Source: Chrysoperla carnea (lineage: Eukaryota > Arthropoda > Insecta > Neuroptera > Chrysopidae). From it: 64,000 bases of DNA. The first letter of the stretch is position 1. Each line of letters starts with the position of its first letter. Where the stretch lies: the NCBI RefSeq assembly GCF_905475395.1, contig NC_058341.1, forward strand, positions 64,797,501 to 64,861,500. The letters are read 5' to 3'. Shown here in pieces: positions 12,958-39,471 of this stretch. The position numbers and the translations under genes were made by a program. The notes beneath the pieces were generated by a model. It had not been told where the DNA came from, made no database searches, and saw only the letters and a program-made list of their open reading frames with translations.

Positions 12958-13798
12958 TTTTTTTTTTTTTTTTTTTGTTATTATATCTCACGTATTTTGC
13001 AGTTGTTTAAACAAATTAACCAATTTCTATATAAAGGATTTGTGACAATTTTTTTAACTTGTCACTCCGAATGAGCATAAGTATTAAGAACTAACAACTA
13101 CAAGTTCTTGCTAAAAAATTTTTATTTTTCACCCATCGCACGGAAAATAAATGGTTTATAAACAAATTGAATATCTTGACTCAGAAAAGTCGTATCAAAA
13201 TGAAACATAGTACAAATGAAAAAAAAAATTAATTGCATAAATTGGCCTCGCTGCGACCAGTAGAACCGGAAATGTCGACCACTTTGCGTTTAATCGTCTC
13301 AATTGTTAATTTATTTATTTTTTTTTTTATTAAATCTTTCATGAATATAAAGATAATATGTTAATTTAACTTCTTTTAATTTTACCACAAAATTAATGAA
13401 GTTTTTCATAGATTTTTCTCGTATTCAGCGCATTTTTTTATACAAAATTAGTCAATAATCTGACCTCTTTAATTTTCTCACGGAAATCAATAATTTTGAC
13501 TACAATACGACCAGGTTATAACTTTATTTGTACTGAAATAATTTTTTCTTTATACACGGCCGAAAGTATGTACTTTCTGTTGGGAGGCAGAAAGTCCCAC
13601 ATTTATGCTTTGGTTCTTTGGATAATAATGAAAAATAGTATACATCACACGGGCAGAGAGTTTGAGATTACTGTAAGTTATAGATCTCAAAATAACCTAT
13701 TGATTGACGTCTGGTAAGTCCGATTTGGATGCGTAGGTGCTGAGAAACTTGAAAAAATGAGCGATAACAGTCGTTTTTACATTTGCTTATAACTTTTT

Positions 13799-14358
13799 AT
13801 ACCATGTATATATGAAATATACATAGTATATTAAGTTTAGTCTCAAGTTTGTAACGCTTAAAAATAATGATGCTAGGAAAAAAATTTTGTCATAGGTGTT
13901 CACTAAATCACCTAATTAGTCCATTTCCGGTTGTCCGTCCGTCCGTCCGTCTGTGGACACGATAACTCAAAAACAAAAAAAGGTATCGAGCTGAAATTTT
14001 TACAGCGTATTCAGGACGTAAAAAAACAGGCCGAGTTCGTAAATGAGCATCATAGGTAAATTGGGTCTTGGGTCCGTAGGACCCATCTTGTAAACCGTTA
14101 GAGATAGAACAAAAGTTTAAATATAAAAAATATTCCTTATAAAAAAATAACCAACTTTTGTTTGAAACATTTTTTCGTAAACATCAGTGTTTACCCGTGA
14201 GGGCGCCAATTAGGCGGAAATTTTATAATATGTACTATACTTGATTATCAGTTATGTATGTGTCACATGTATGCATGTGTTATATGATAAAGAAATCAAC
14301 ACTGACTATGCATGGTATTTCAACAATTAACTGAGTCAATTGTTTGTTTTCACTTGTT
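13799..14358 (+). mobile_element. Helentron-like element, full copy
   Basis: Starts ATACCATGTATATATGAAAT, GTCCGTCCGTCCGTCTG core near 13935, and ends CAATTGTTTGTTTTCACTTG. Nearly the same as the copy at 42767-43285. Confidence 0.75.
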
Positions 14359-14553
14359 TTATTTTCGATTTTAAAGTTGATATTTAGTGAAGTTATGAGT
14401 AATAAGTTCATAAATCTTCAGTTTTCTTTTCGGCAAAAAATTTTGAAAATTTTCAATATATCGCTTTTTTTCGAAAAGGACACCTTTCGTAAAAATGTTC
14501 TGCTTTAAAAAATACCAACATTAATAAAATTTGTAATAGAAAAGGCGCTCGTT

Positions 14554-15310
14554 GGAGTTGAGTGTGCAAAAATCGAAGACCGCATTTTGTCAATTGATAT
14601 TTCTTCAGAAAAGCTTGTAGATTAATATTCCGGATGTTGCCAGCAGAAGTCTATTGGCCCAATTTTTATATATCCCTCCACTCCACAGAAACAGTCAAAT
14701 GTCAATGTTTTAAATCAAAATAGCTACGGGTAATTTTTGGTAATTTTACGTCAGGTTTTTCGAGGTTTTCTGGGTAAATTTACGTCAACCCTGGTGAAAA
14801 AAATATTTGAAGAAAGAATAAGAAATTCTGAAAAAGTCTTGGGAACTTTGAATTTCTCAACGTTTTCGGACTAGTCTAATTCAGAGTTATTCAGAGTTCT
14901 TAATACTTTTTTAAAGTTTCTAAGACTTTTCAGAGTTTCCTAAGACTTATTAAGACTTATTCTTTTTTTAAATATTTTTCCACCAGGGAAAAAGACTTCT
15001 TGTGATTTTTTCCTGAAGTTCACCGTTTTAGAGTTATTACAGTTTAATGTTTAGAAAAAATCCAGGAATGTTATTTTCAAAGCTGAAAATTAATGCAAAT
15101 AAATTAAATTTTTGAGCTTTTCAAAATCTTAAAGCCATCTGAAAAATCTTTGAAAATCTTTTACATATAAAGTTCTGAAGCGAGTAATTACAGACTGTTT
15201 GATTCTAAAGCCTCAATTTTTAAGTGTTAAATATTATTAAATTGTTAAAAGTTATTATGAATTTTTAAAAGTGTTATAATATATGGAATTGTTTATTTTT
15301 TTGTAATCAG
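14554..15310. mobile_element. One-armed copy of the long-TIR element
   Basis: The left arm and part of the centre match 6930-7450 (GAGTTGAGTGTGCAAAAATCG; AAGTGTTATAATAT; TTTTTTTGTAATCAG). The right arm is missing; it holds the 200-bp MITE. Confidence 0.6.
14789..14988. mobile_element. 200-bp MITE (CCCTGGTG ends), copy 2
   Basis: Exact terminal CCCTGGTG and CACCAGGG. It interrupts the left arm of the element copy at 14554-15310, whose sequence continues on both sides when compared with 6930-8063. Confidence 0.85.
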
Positions 15311-17878
15311 TTTATAAATTTGAGTTAGCTACAGTTAAGTCAAACGCGCCAAGTTTAATTAAATTTTTTTTAAACCATCCAAATTTTATAAATTTATTTC
15401 GATAATTACGTACAAGCGTTGAAGGACTCCCTCCTCCATACCATTAAAAAATAGTAACATTATGATTAGAACCCCCCTCCCATCCCCTAAATTTGTTACG
15501 TAATTTAAGTACAGCACCTAAAAAAATTCCTTAAAATTAAAAATTGTTAAAGAAATAGAATAAAATCAACACAATTATGTTATTTCAAGAAAATAATTTT
15601 TAATATTGCCGCCATTTTTATGTAAACTTAAGTTGTTGTTTAAGTTGGTTTACTCCATTGAAGTAATAACAGAACCGCAATGTGGCTGTGCAAACGGTTG
15701 ATCGTTTTAGAGAGAGACCTAAAAAAAGTACGCGTATAGCTATCTTCGTCTGTCTTATATTACCTCTATGAAATACACAGAATCTACAATGACAAGTATG
15801 ACAACAATACTTTGTATTGGCATTTCTACACCGCCGCCATGATGGATTGGACCTAAGCAATTACCTCAGTTGTTGGCACGCTTAAAATCGTTTGACGCTG
15901 CCCAGTCTATGTAACTTCATGTTCTAAGGTTTTACTTTAATTGCCATGATAATTTTAGTTTTGCGCCTCAAACTCTTAAGTTTTTGCTAAATTTAGAATG
16001 ACACGCTGTTAAAAAATTGTATAATCTAATTTCTGCCAGCTCACCTTTAGATCTCTGCCAGCTGACAGAAATTGTTGGCATGGAAGTGAAACAATAGGGT
16101 GAAAAAAAGGTAATAAACAACATATTTAATTTATTATTCAATATATTTAAATTATTATTTGCAATTTTAATATAATTTAACAGTTTCAATCTTTCATTAT
16201 GTAGACAAAAAAAAAGTTTTAGTTAAAAAGGGTATACAACGTGCCTTCTAAAGTTGGCTCCATATGGGAAACTTTTACTATAAGGTTTACGAAAAAAGTT
16301 ATTCTTTATAAAAATCTCCTATTTTTCAGTTTTCATTGATTTGACTAGCAATATTTGACTAGAATACAACAAGCACAAAACCAATAGGGTATTATCGTTA
16401 GTCAAAAATAAATTATGAAATTTGAAAAAAGTTAAAATTTATGTAAAAATATACTTAAATATTCTGATTTCGAGTCATAAAAGCACATTTTTCTTTTAAA
16501 ATATTAAATCGTAATTTTTAAACTGAATACCATCCACGTGACATAAAACGCGGGCAAGCCCTGCTGTGATGTCATATCGGTATGAGCCATAGACCTTCAG
16601 TAGATAATAAGTATTTATATTTGTTATAATCAGATGTCTATGAATATATCTCTCAAACTTATTTGTGTTATTTCGTATAGTGATACCCATATTACGTCAT
16701 CAAATTGGATGCCCGCGTTTTTCACAGTTTAAAATTTAAGTTTTTGGCAAGAAAGCGTGTGTATTTTTCCATAATAAATTTTTGGTGGCTTTTTACTAGC
16801 AAAATCAACATTTTGAGGTACTTTTTCAAAAATAGTAGAATACCCTATTGATAGCGTGTTTTTTAACGGGCATTATTAAGATATCTTCTTCATTTATGAA
16901 ATATATTAACATTACACACTACTGAAATCGTCAATAGAGTGAGAAACTCGTCTCAAAGTAGATTGACAAGGATAATAAATGCGGAAGCATGGTTACTAGT
17001 GCGCATGTCTTAATATACTTCAAAATATCCTGGCACGTATTTACAACATAATAATTGCTATTTAATAAATATTATTTGATAATTAAACTTTACTAACATG
17101 TGATACATTTCTACTTTAAAATATTCCTTGCAAATAAAACAACTACTAATCATTTTTTATAACTTTTATACAGAATTAATTATACAAACAGTAACTATTA
17201 AAGCAGCTGATTTCCGTCAATACGATTATGCGCATTCAATACCATGCTTCCGAATTGTGTTTTCTCTGTCAGCTGTTTGAATATTGTATTTTTGTCTTTG
17301 TTAATCTACTCTGTGAAGCCAAAATATACATACTTGGTATACGCTGGGCTTATCTATTAAAAATATATGATCTAAGACTACACCACTGTAGATTGCCGCT
17401 TATATATCAGTAGCGCCAATTCAACAAAAAAATCATACACTATAAATATTCTGGTTTGTTCCACTATAAACATAAATTTAATAGGGCATAATCACACTCA
17501 CGTCTAAAAAACTAAAAAGCTATGAAAGACCAACTTGCGGAACAGGAAGAAGCTTTTGATGAATTATATGGTTCAAAAATCGCTGATTGATGATAGGTTA
17601 TGTATTGATAATATGCCTTAGAGATAATACATATAGAGAACGCGAGGTATCTGCTAGCCTGCATGTGGATGCGATATTATGAACGAGAGAGAAGACTGCC
17701 AGTGAGTTCCCCTGTGTCCTTGTCATAATCATATGATGCGTAGAGATTTTGTGTCTGTTATTATATTTGTATTATTTGTTGTATGTAATTTGTTGTAATA
17801 TTGTAATATTTGTGCAACTTATTGAAAATAATTAAGCCAGTTTCTAATAGTCCAAAATTTGTCAAAAAAATAAATTAT
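15311..17878. other. Non-genic stretch downstream of AGO2
   Basis: AT-rich DNA with short frames only (60-80 codons, not protein-like). A pair AATAGGGTATT / AATACCCTATT at about 16384 and 16848 is weakly inverted. No gene or transposon with clear ends seen. Confidence 0.5.
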
Positions 17879-17889
17879 TTTATTTTATT
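17879..17889 (-). terminator. Candidate polyadenylation signals of AGO2
   Basis: Two overlapping AATAAA hexamers on the minus strand (17884-17889 and 17879-17884), about 280 nt past the AGO2 stop codon. Placement fits a 3' UTR end, but such hexamers are common in DNA this AT-rich. Confidence 0.45.
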
Positions 17890-18167
17890 GCGATTATATC
17901 AATCAAAACTTTGACTAACACGATTTTGTTTGATTTCATTTTTTGTTTGTTTTGTTTCGGACTACTGAAACCGATGCTAGAGTGGAAACCGATTTTTAGA
18001 GCTATCGCAATCAATGTGGTGTAAACAAGTGTTTTTAGCCGAAAAAAATTTTTTATACCCTTTAATACTTGTATAATATTATTTAATTTTTTTTTTTTTT
18101 TTTTTGCCATGAACAATAAAATTTCTCTAAAAAATCGTCGATTTTTTGTGTCTGAGAGATAAGCCTC

Positions 18168-32490
<14,323 letters not shown>

Positions 32491-35268
32491 AATTAAGTTC
32501 AATTAATCAAATATATATTATTTGGAATAAAATGTCAATGGCGTGTAGTTTACAGGTCGAAATATAACAACTTACACGTCTCTGCTTTTTCTTTGAAATT
32601 AAAAACAATTTTCCAATTACTATTTATTGAAAATAATAAAAAAATTTATTTTATTTTTTATCACTAATAAATATTTATTACATATCTTTGATAATTTGGA
32701 TAATTGATTAATTAAAAGTACTGTAAACTAAATATGATTCCTAAATTATCCAAGTTATATATAGAAGTCTGACAATGACGTTTTCGTTGCGTAATATTAT
32801 GAAATAAATCTATATTTGATGAAATCCCCCAATTTCATATGACACTTCAGTAATGCAACTTAAATATATATTCTTTAAAATTGGAGCTACAAGCAAAACA
32901 AAAGTCTCCATTTGTATAATTACATATTTTGGTGGTTTCCATTACTCATAAAGCAGCATATTTGTGAGCACTATTGACACTGTGTAATATAGTGAATTCA
33001 CATCGCATACATTAAGCACCGTTGTGACGTACGACGAGTGATAAGCGAATATTACTAGAATTCCTCGAGTGGGAGTCAATTCGATTGATATTGAATCTCA
33101 GGTGAAATTAACGCTGTGTGACAATTGTGCAAATATGTATTGTTCTAATGCCTCTGCAACTGAAAAAGAAATTCTTTGATCAAGAAATGTATTACAGCAA
33201 ACCGACTAATTGCAAACTAAAAAAATTAAAATCACACACCCCTTTTTTTTAATGGCCAAAAAAAACTGTTAATTCCTATGATCCACCCTGTATAACAAAT
33301 AACAAGAAAATAATTTTAAAATATTAAATTCTTATGAGACATCGAGACATGTAATTAAATAATGTGCCATATAGGTATGACATATGGTTTTAAAATATTT
33401 GTGTATTTTTTGTATAATTTAAAATTTAGCGCGTTATTTAAAAAAAAATTAAAATGATTGCATCTAGAATAGAAGAAACCTTTGATTCTTTAATGAATAG
33501 CCTTGATTAAATATATATATAAGCTTATAATACAATGGCTCAAAATATACAAATAATTTTAGTTTAAAAATTTAATTGTCAATTACTTAAAAAAATATGT
33601 GTCGAAATAAATTAGAAAAATGGATAAGTAAAACAGAAATATTATCACAGATTTTCATGTCTACCTACTGGTTAAGCAGGTATTTTGGTAGTGGTAGTAT
33701 TCAAGAAATATTGTTTTTCTTCCAAGAGGACCCTTTCCCGGCTATAAAAAATTCTCATTATGTTAACGTTATCTATCATTTTACGAAATCCTGCTTTTAT
33801 TATATAGAAACTCTGTATATACCATTCGTATCATATATGAAATAGTTGGCGGGTACTGGCACAATTTTTGAATATTTTAAAATATTACCACGAGGAATAA
33901 TATAAATCTAAATTCATTTATCCTACGTACATTACCAATTTGAAAGAATAAGAGAATATAATAAAACTAGGGCTCTATATATCTAAGTAAGAAATTCACC
34001 ATTTTGATGCTAATGTCAAATAGACAAAATGTCGTCAAATCCTATTTTTCAGTGAAGGTAAGTTTTTATAATTGATTATTTATTAATTTTATCATCGGTA
34101 TGAAAAATTAAGTTCAATTGATTCAGAAAATCTTTTACATCTAAAAATATCATAAACGTTTTTTAACAAACCATAATGGACTGCATAGCAAGTAAACGTC
34201 TATAACGTAATAACATTAATTTATACAAAAAAAAAAAAAATACTGCTAGCAAAAGTTGAATTTGATTCAAGAAGGAAGTCATATTAAGTTTAACTCAAAG
34301 CAGAGTAGAAGCCGAAAGTTCGATTTCGGTTGAAAAAGTAGTTTCGATCGGAATCAAATAAATGCAACTAAGTATATAATTTAGATCTCAAATAAGCCAT
34401 GGGAGTACCAGAAGGGGGTCTCGTCAGAGTAGCTGCTCCATTTCTGAGCGTGAATTTGCCATAGATTTTGTAGGCTAATTATCTGTTTCTCGGGTAATTT
34501 GAGTTCTGCCGGGTAATTTAGCGGGTGATTCAATATTACCGGGTAAAACGGGTAACTGCTTATACATGGCATTTCAACAATTAACTCAGTCAATTGTTTG
34601 TTTTCACTTGTTTATTTTGATGCGCTTTAAAAAAGCAACTTTATTGTTTTTTTTTTTGTGATTTTTCTCTAGGTGCTTAGTTATCGAAATAAAAATTCTT
34701 GGAAAACTAAAAATGCAATTAAGAAAAATGGGTTAATTTTTCAATCTCTGAGGGAATTCGCTAAGCTAACGCAGCTCCTGCACTACGAATTTTTTTCTTT
34801 TCAGATCGCAGAAATTATAAAAATTTTACTAATTTTTATTTAAAATTTTTATCTTCTTACATGTTTTTGAATAAAATATCATATGATATTTTATTCAACA
34901 CCACTATCTTCTGTAATTTTTTGAAAATAAAATAATTTTTAAATTTGATTTTAATAAATCTAATAAAAAAATCGCTCAAGTTTTTCTACTTCTTATTAAA
35001 TAATGCCTGTTAGAATCTTATTGTCATAATTCTATTAAAAAATTTTTTTACGAATGAATCTAAAAATAATAGAAAATTAAATGATTTTGAATTGAAATAT
35101 TTGAGGTCATCTGATTTAACCGTTATGAAATAATAACTGTCAGAAGAAAGGATAGAAAGATTGAAATGTCAAATTTATAATTTCATAACCTATAACAATT
35201 TTAATATAAAAATAATTACAAGTGTGTGAATTTGATTTAGTTCATAAATAATTAATTATTTTTTCAAA
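32491..35268. promoter_or_regulatory. Divergent AGO2 / TADA3 intergenic region
   Basis: The 2.8 kb between the two start codons must hold both promoters. I see no clear TATA or initiator in this AT-rich DNA. It also holds repeat fragments: a CCACCCTGTATAAC end at 33283-33296, a Helentron 3' fragment at 34558-34612, and 34735-34795, which is the inverse of the left edge of the window. Confidence 0.5.
34558..34612 (+). mobile_element. Helentron-like 3'-end fragment
   Basis: Only the last part is kept: ATACATGGCATTTCAACAATT, the hairpin, and TTTGTTTTCACTTGTTT. It lies in the AGO2/TADA3 intergenic stretch. Confidence 0.65.
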
Positions 35269-36600
35269 ATGTTTACAAAACGTCCAACTGCAAATCGTAA
35301 TGGTGGAAAGTTGAAAGAAAGTCAAACGAAATCTTCTACGGAACCAGAAGTCAACTTAGCAGTTCATTTTCCATTTATTAAAAGCACGGATACAGATTTA
35401 GTTCCACACTATTATCATATACTTAAACAAAATGATACTAAAGGTATGGACTTGGAATTAGATGGGTTGCAAATGGATCTTGAAAAGTTATTAAGTTCTG
35501 TAGCGATCCGTAATCGAATATTTCAAACCGAAATTAAGTTATTAGAGAAACGTGGAAAATTGTTTGAACGTCAATCAACATCTGGTAAAAGGAAAAAACA
35601 AGATGAAAAACTCATTAGTCAAAAAGAAATATTACAGAAAATTAGTAAAACCCACTATAATTTTAAAACCAACAAAAATCAAAGTGGTTATTCACCGTCA
35701 AATTCGGTAGGCGGAGGGGGTCCAGTCCATGAGAATCTGAATATCACAACAGATATTCGTAAACTAAATATTCCCAAAATGACTCTACCTAAAAATGACA
35801 CTGCTAATAGATTTTGGGTCACTGTAAATGAATATTGTCGACCAGTTACTTCTGAAGATGTGAATTTATTAGATCAATTAATTGAAGAGCATAAAGAGGA
35901 AACCGAACTGAAAATACCTGAATTAGGGAAACATTATTCATATGAATGGGGTGAAAGTGACCTGTCATTTTTAGATAAAAATGGTGCTCCACCAGCTAAA
36001 CGAATAGATATTAAAAAAATAAGTGCAAGTGAAGAAAGCAGTGAATTATTGAAAAAAGGAGAAACAGCCATGAAATTGGATTCAATTCCAGGACCATTAA
36101 CACAACGTTTAGTTTTGGCACTTATGGAGGATAATGTTCCAAATGCAACAAATCGCTTACATCGAAAACCTAATAGGGCACCTGGACAATTAAGTGATGC
36201 TCTATGTATTGAGCGACGTTTACGAAAACAATTAGTTGATGTTGGTATTTTAGAACCAAATGATTTAGCTGAAATTGAAGCAGATACAATTACTGAAGAA
36301 ATGAAACGTGTTCACCAGGAATTGTTGGCTGTGAGTAAACAAAACACTGAAATATTGAAACGTTTAAAAGAAGACGTAAGTCAAGAGTTAATTCGACAAA
36401 AAATAGCCAGACAATTAGATGAAGTCGATAAGAAAATTATAAATCATTATAATTCTATAATTTCATATAAAATGAAACAAGAGGAAATACCACCAGAAGT
36501 TACTTCATACGCGCATAAATTAATTATTAAACAGGAGGAGTTGTGTAAAGAAATGGAAAGTGTTACACCAAAAGTTATGCGCTATTTTCCTTTAGAATAA
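35269..36600 (+). CDS. TADA3: Transcriptional adapter 3 (Ada3), SAGA/ADA coactivator subunit
   Basis: A single uninterrupted frame of 443 residues. Recognisable Ada3 blocks: LELDGLQMDLEKLLSS (about 61-77), PKNDTANRFWVTVNEYC (174-190), LGKHYSYEW (219-227), GPLTQRLVLALME (275-287) and a long charged helical C-terminus (about 310-435) rich in Lys/Glu, predicted coiled coil. Human TADA3 (432 aa) has the same order (PKNDAPNRFW, GKHYSQRW, GALTQRL). Family knowledge: Ada3 bridges GCN5 and Ada2 in histone-acetyltransferase complexes in the nucleus. The ATG follows TTTTCAAA, and upstream DNA is AT-rich with no longer in-frame start. Divergent from AGO2. No AATAAA is seen before a Helentron-like insertion 190 nt after the stop, so the 3' end may run into repeat sequence. 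Confidence 0.93.
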   Translation: MFTKRPTANRNGGKLKESQTKSSTEPEVNLAVHFPFIKSTDTDLVPHYYHILKQNDTKGMDLELDGLQMDLEKLLSSVAIRNRIFQTEIKLLEKRGKLFERQSTSGKRKKQDEKLISQKEILQKISKTHYNFKTNKNQSGYSPSNSVGGGGPVHENLNITTDIRKLNIPKMTLPKNDTANRFWVTVNEYCRPVTSEDVNLLDQLIEEHKEETELKIPELGKHYSYEWGESDLSFLDKNGAPPAKRIDIKKISASEESSELLKKGETAMKLDSIPGPLTQRLVLALMEDNVPNATNRLHRKPNRAPGQLSDALCIERRLRKQLVDVGILEPNDLAEIEADTITEEMKRVHQELLAVSKQNTEILKRLKEDVSQELIRQKIARQLDEVDKKIINHYNSIISYKMKQEEIPPEVTSYAHKLIIKQEELCKEMESVTPKVMRYFPLE

Positions 36601-36789
36601 TAGTAATAATTTTAACGATAAGGCTATTCGTATACAATCGTATCTTTAGCGTGAATACTTTTTAAGGTGTTTCGATACCAAAATGAAAGTGTTAACTTAA
36701 AAACTGAAATTTTATTTATCAATTAATAAGTCTTCTGTATAAATTTCAAGTGGATTCTCTGTACGGTTTACGATAAATTAATTAATAAT

Positions 36790-37385
36790 AAGTGAAAACA
36801 AACAATTGACTGAGTTAATTGTTGAAATACCATGTATAGATAGTGTTGATGACGCAATCGTTTGTTTTTTGACGTCACGTAAATTAAGAAAGATTTCCAC
36901 TCTTACATAGCCACACACACATAACTGATATTCCCATATATTAATACATACTACAAAATTTTCACCTAATTAGCTTCCTCGTGGGTAAACAGTCATGTTT
37001 ACAAAAAAATGTTTCAAACAAAAGCTGTTTATTTTTTTATAAGAAACATTTTTTACATTTAAACATTTGTTCTATCCCTAACGGTTTACAAGATGGGTCC
37101 TACGGATCCAAGACCCAATTGACCTATGTTGCTCATTTACGAACTCGACCTCACTTTTTACGTCTTAAGCACACTTTAAAAATTTCAGCTTGATATCTCT
37201 TTTCGTTTTTGAGTAGTCGTGATGAAAGACGGACAGACGACAAACAGACATACGGAAATGGACTAATTAGGTGATTCTATGAACACCTAAACCAAAATTT
37301 TTTTCGTAGCATCAATATTTTTAAGCAATACAAACTTGGGACTAAACTTAATATACTATGTATATTTCATATATACATGGTATAA
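36790..37385 (-). mobile_element. Helentron-like element directly after TADA3
   Basis: A full copy beginning 190 nt after the TADA3 stop. Left end AAGTGAAAACAAACAATTG; GACGGACAGACG core near 37230; right end ATATATACATGGTATAA. It may supply the 3' end of TADA3 transcripts, as no poly(A) hexamer precedes it. Confidence 0.75.
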
Positions 37386-37738
37386 CAAGTGAAATTTACA
37401 AAATTTAAAAAACATCCAACCAATTTTTCGGGTACGGAATTTGAAACATATCTAAGAACACTCTCGATTAAATTACTTTTTTTCTTAAAGCCTATTCCAA
37501 ACTGGGCCGATTTTGAAGATCATCGCCAATTTTTTAGTTTTTTCGGTTATGAAACCCTAAATTCGCACTTGAAACATAGTTAAGAACACTCTCCATTATT
37601 ACCTTTCAAACGAAACAAAAAAATCGAAATCGGTTCATCCGCTTAGGCGCTACGATGTCACAGGCAGGCAGGCAGACACACACACATAGCAGTCAAACTT
37701 ATAACACCCATTTTTTTAGTTCGGGGGTTAAAAACAGC
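37385..37738 (-). mobile_element. Second Helentron-like family, copy A
   Basis: Begins ACAAGTGAAATTTACAAAATT, carries TTCATCCGCTTAGGCG, a CAGGCAGGCAGGCAGACACAC microsatellite and ends AACTTATAACACCCATTTTT...GGGGGTTAAAAA. It abuts the preceding element and shares its terminal ACAAGTGAAA, so the two families probably use the same 3' end. Confidence 0.6.
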
Positions 37739-37859
37739 CCATTTTATACATGGTGGTATATCAAGAAGTCGTAATAAATGTTGGTTTTTTAGTCAATAAG
37801 TGTTTTTAACTTTAAAATCATACCAAAACTAAAAACTGTGCATTTAAAAATGAAAAACT

Positions 37860-39020
37860 TTTTTTGCTATAAACACTGGCTTTGGTAGTTAATTTCTCCT
37901 AAACCGTTCAGAAAATCGATATGAATTTTTCACTACGTATAAAAGGGTGACTAATTGATGAATAAAATTTTAAATCCTTGGTATCATTTTCAATTTACGG
38001 TATCGAAATACCTTAAAGAGTTGAAATGAAAATAATAGCATAAATTTAAAATTTTATTTATCAATTAAAATCATCGTTGTATAGGTCTTTTGTGAATAAT
38101 TCATATCGATTCGCTGTATGGCTTATACGAAATATGCTCTTTTTTGGTAAAAAAACTAACTTTGATAGTTAATTTCTCCTAAACTGTACAGAGAATCGAT
38201 ATGAATTTTTCCACGACGTATAAAAGGATGATTTATTGATAAATAAAATTTCAAATCTTTGGTATCATTTTCAATTTACGGTATCGAAATGTCTTTAATA
38301 GTTGAAATGAAAATGAGAACAAAATTAAAAATTTTATTTATCAATTAATCACTTTTGTATAGATCTTTTGTGAAAAATTCATATCGATTCTCTGTACGGT
38401 TTATGAGAGATGTGCCCTTTTTTTGGTAAAAAAATTTACTTTGATAGTTAATAGAGACGTTGCATGTTTTTTAATTTTATTTTATTTCGAAATAATTTTT
38501 TTTTTTAAATTAATTGTTCATATAAATTTACAATTTGAAAATGGTTTTTCTAAACTATAAATTCAAACGGCAGTGACGTCTACACTTCGCTTTCGTAACG
38601 CCATCGCACCGAAAAATAATAAATTAATATGAATAATGATAAATGGTTTGTCTCTTAACTGGCTTTCACTATATTATAACACATATTTCCATAGAAATCG
38701 ATTTACTCACAGACTCAAAGGTTGCAAATACGTCACTACCGTTTTTTTAATTCAAAAATATAACTATTTTTAATTAATAATTAATAAAAAAAATGGAATT
38801 ATTAATTTTAAAAAAAAATTACTTAAATATACTTTAAATAAATTATTGTTTCATTTATATATGTATTTGTGGCAAAAAAATTAATGTAAGTTCTCTATTT
38901 CTGCTAAACTGTTCAGAGAATCGATATGAATTTTTCACAAAAGACAGGAATGATTAATTGATAAATAAAATTTCAAATTTTTTGGATCATTTTCATTTTT
39001 TTGGAATCGAAATACCTTAA
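37860..39020. repeat. Array of palindromic repeat units
   Basis: Two roughly 290-bp units (about 37870-38150 and 38155-38450) and half units at 38890-39020 and 36668-36785. Each unit is a palindrome: GAGAATCGATATGAATTTTTC in one sense, then AATTCATATCGATTCTCTGTAC in the other, around a centre with GATAAATAAAATTT and its inverse. No coding potential. Confidence 0.7.
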
Positions 39021-39471
39021 GATAAATTATCTGAAAATTAGCGTGGTTATTGTCGGCTATCGTAAAGCTATTTATTGTTGACTATAGAGGAGTTCGTTGG
39101 GTTCTGATGTTATAGCCCTTGCGTTAATAAATGGGACACTATTACAGAAAACGGAAATATTCTATTCACGCTAGAGATCCGCTTGTGTACTTATAATTTT
39201 AAATACTTAAGTAACAAATGCATTTGTCAAAAAATAGGTTCTTCTAATACTTAGCCAATAGCCATCAAAAATTACTCGTGTTCAATCAATAAACTAGGTA
39301 TGTTCTATTGTAAATTTTATACCTAACTTAAGGACGTTCATTTACCCCCCTGTTTAGCTATTTGCGTTCATAGAGAAACAGTATATGTAAGTTTTAAATA
39401 ATTTTAAATGAATAGAAAAACTGAAAATTTTGTTAAATTTTGAAAATTTAGATAATATAATACAGTAGTGA

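Noticed and set aside
33597-33845. Small protein of 82 residues
   Set aside because: No domain, no codon bias and low-complexity flanks; such frames are expected by chance.
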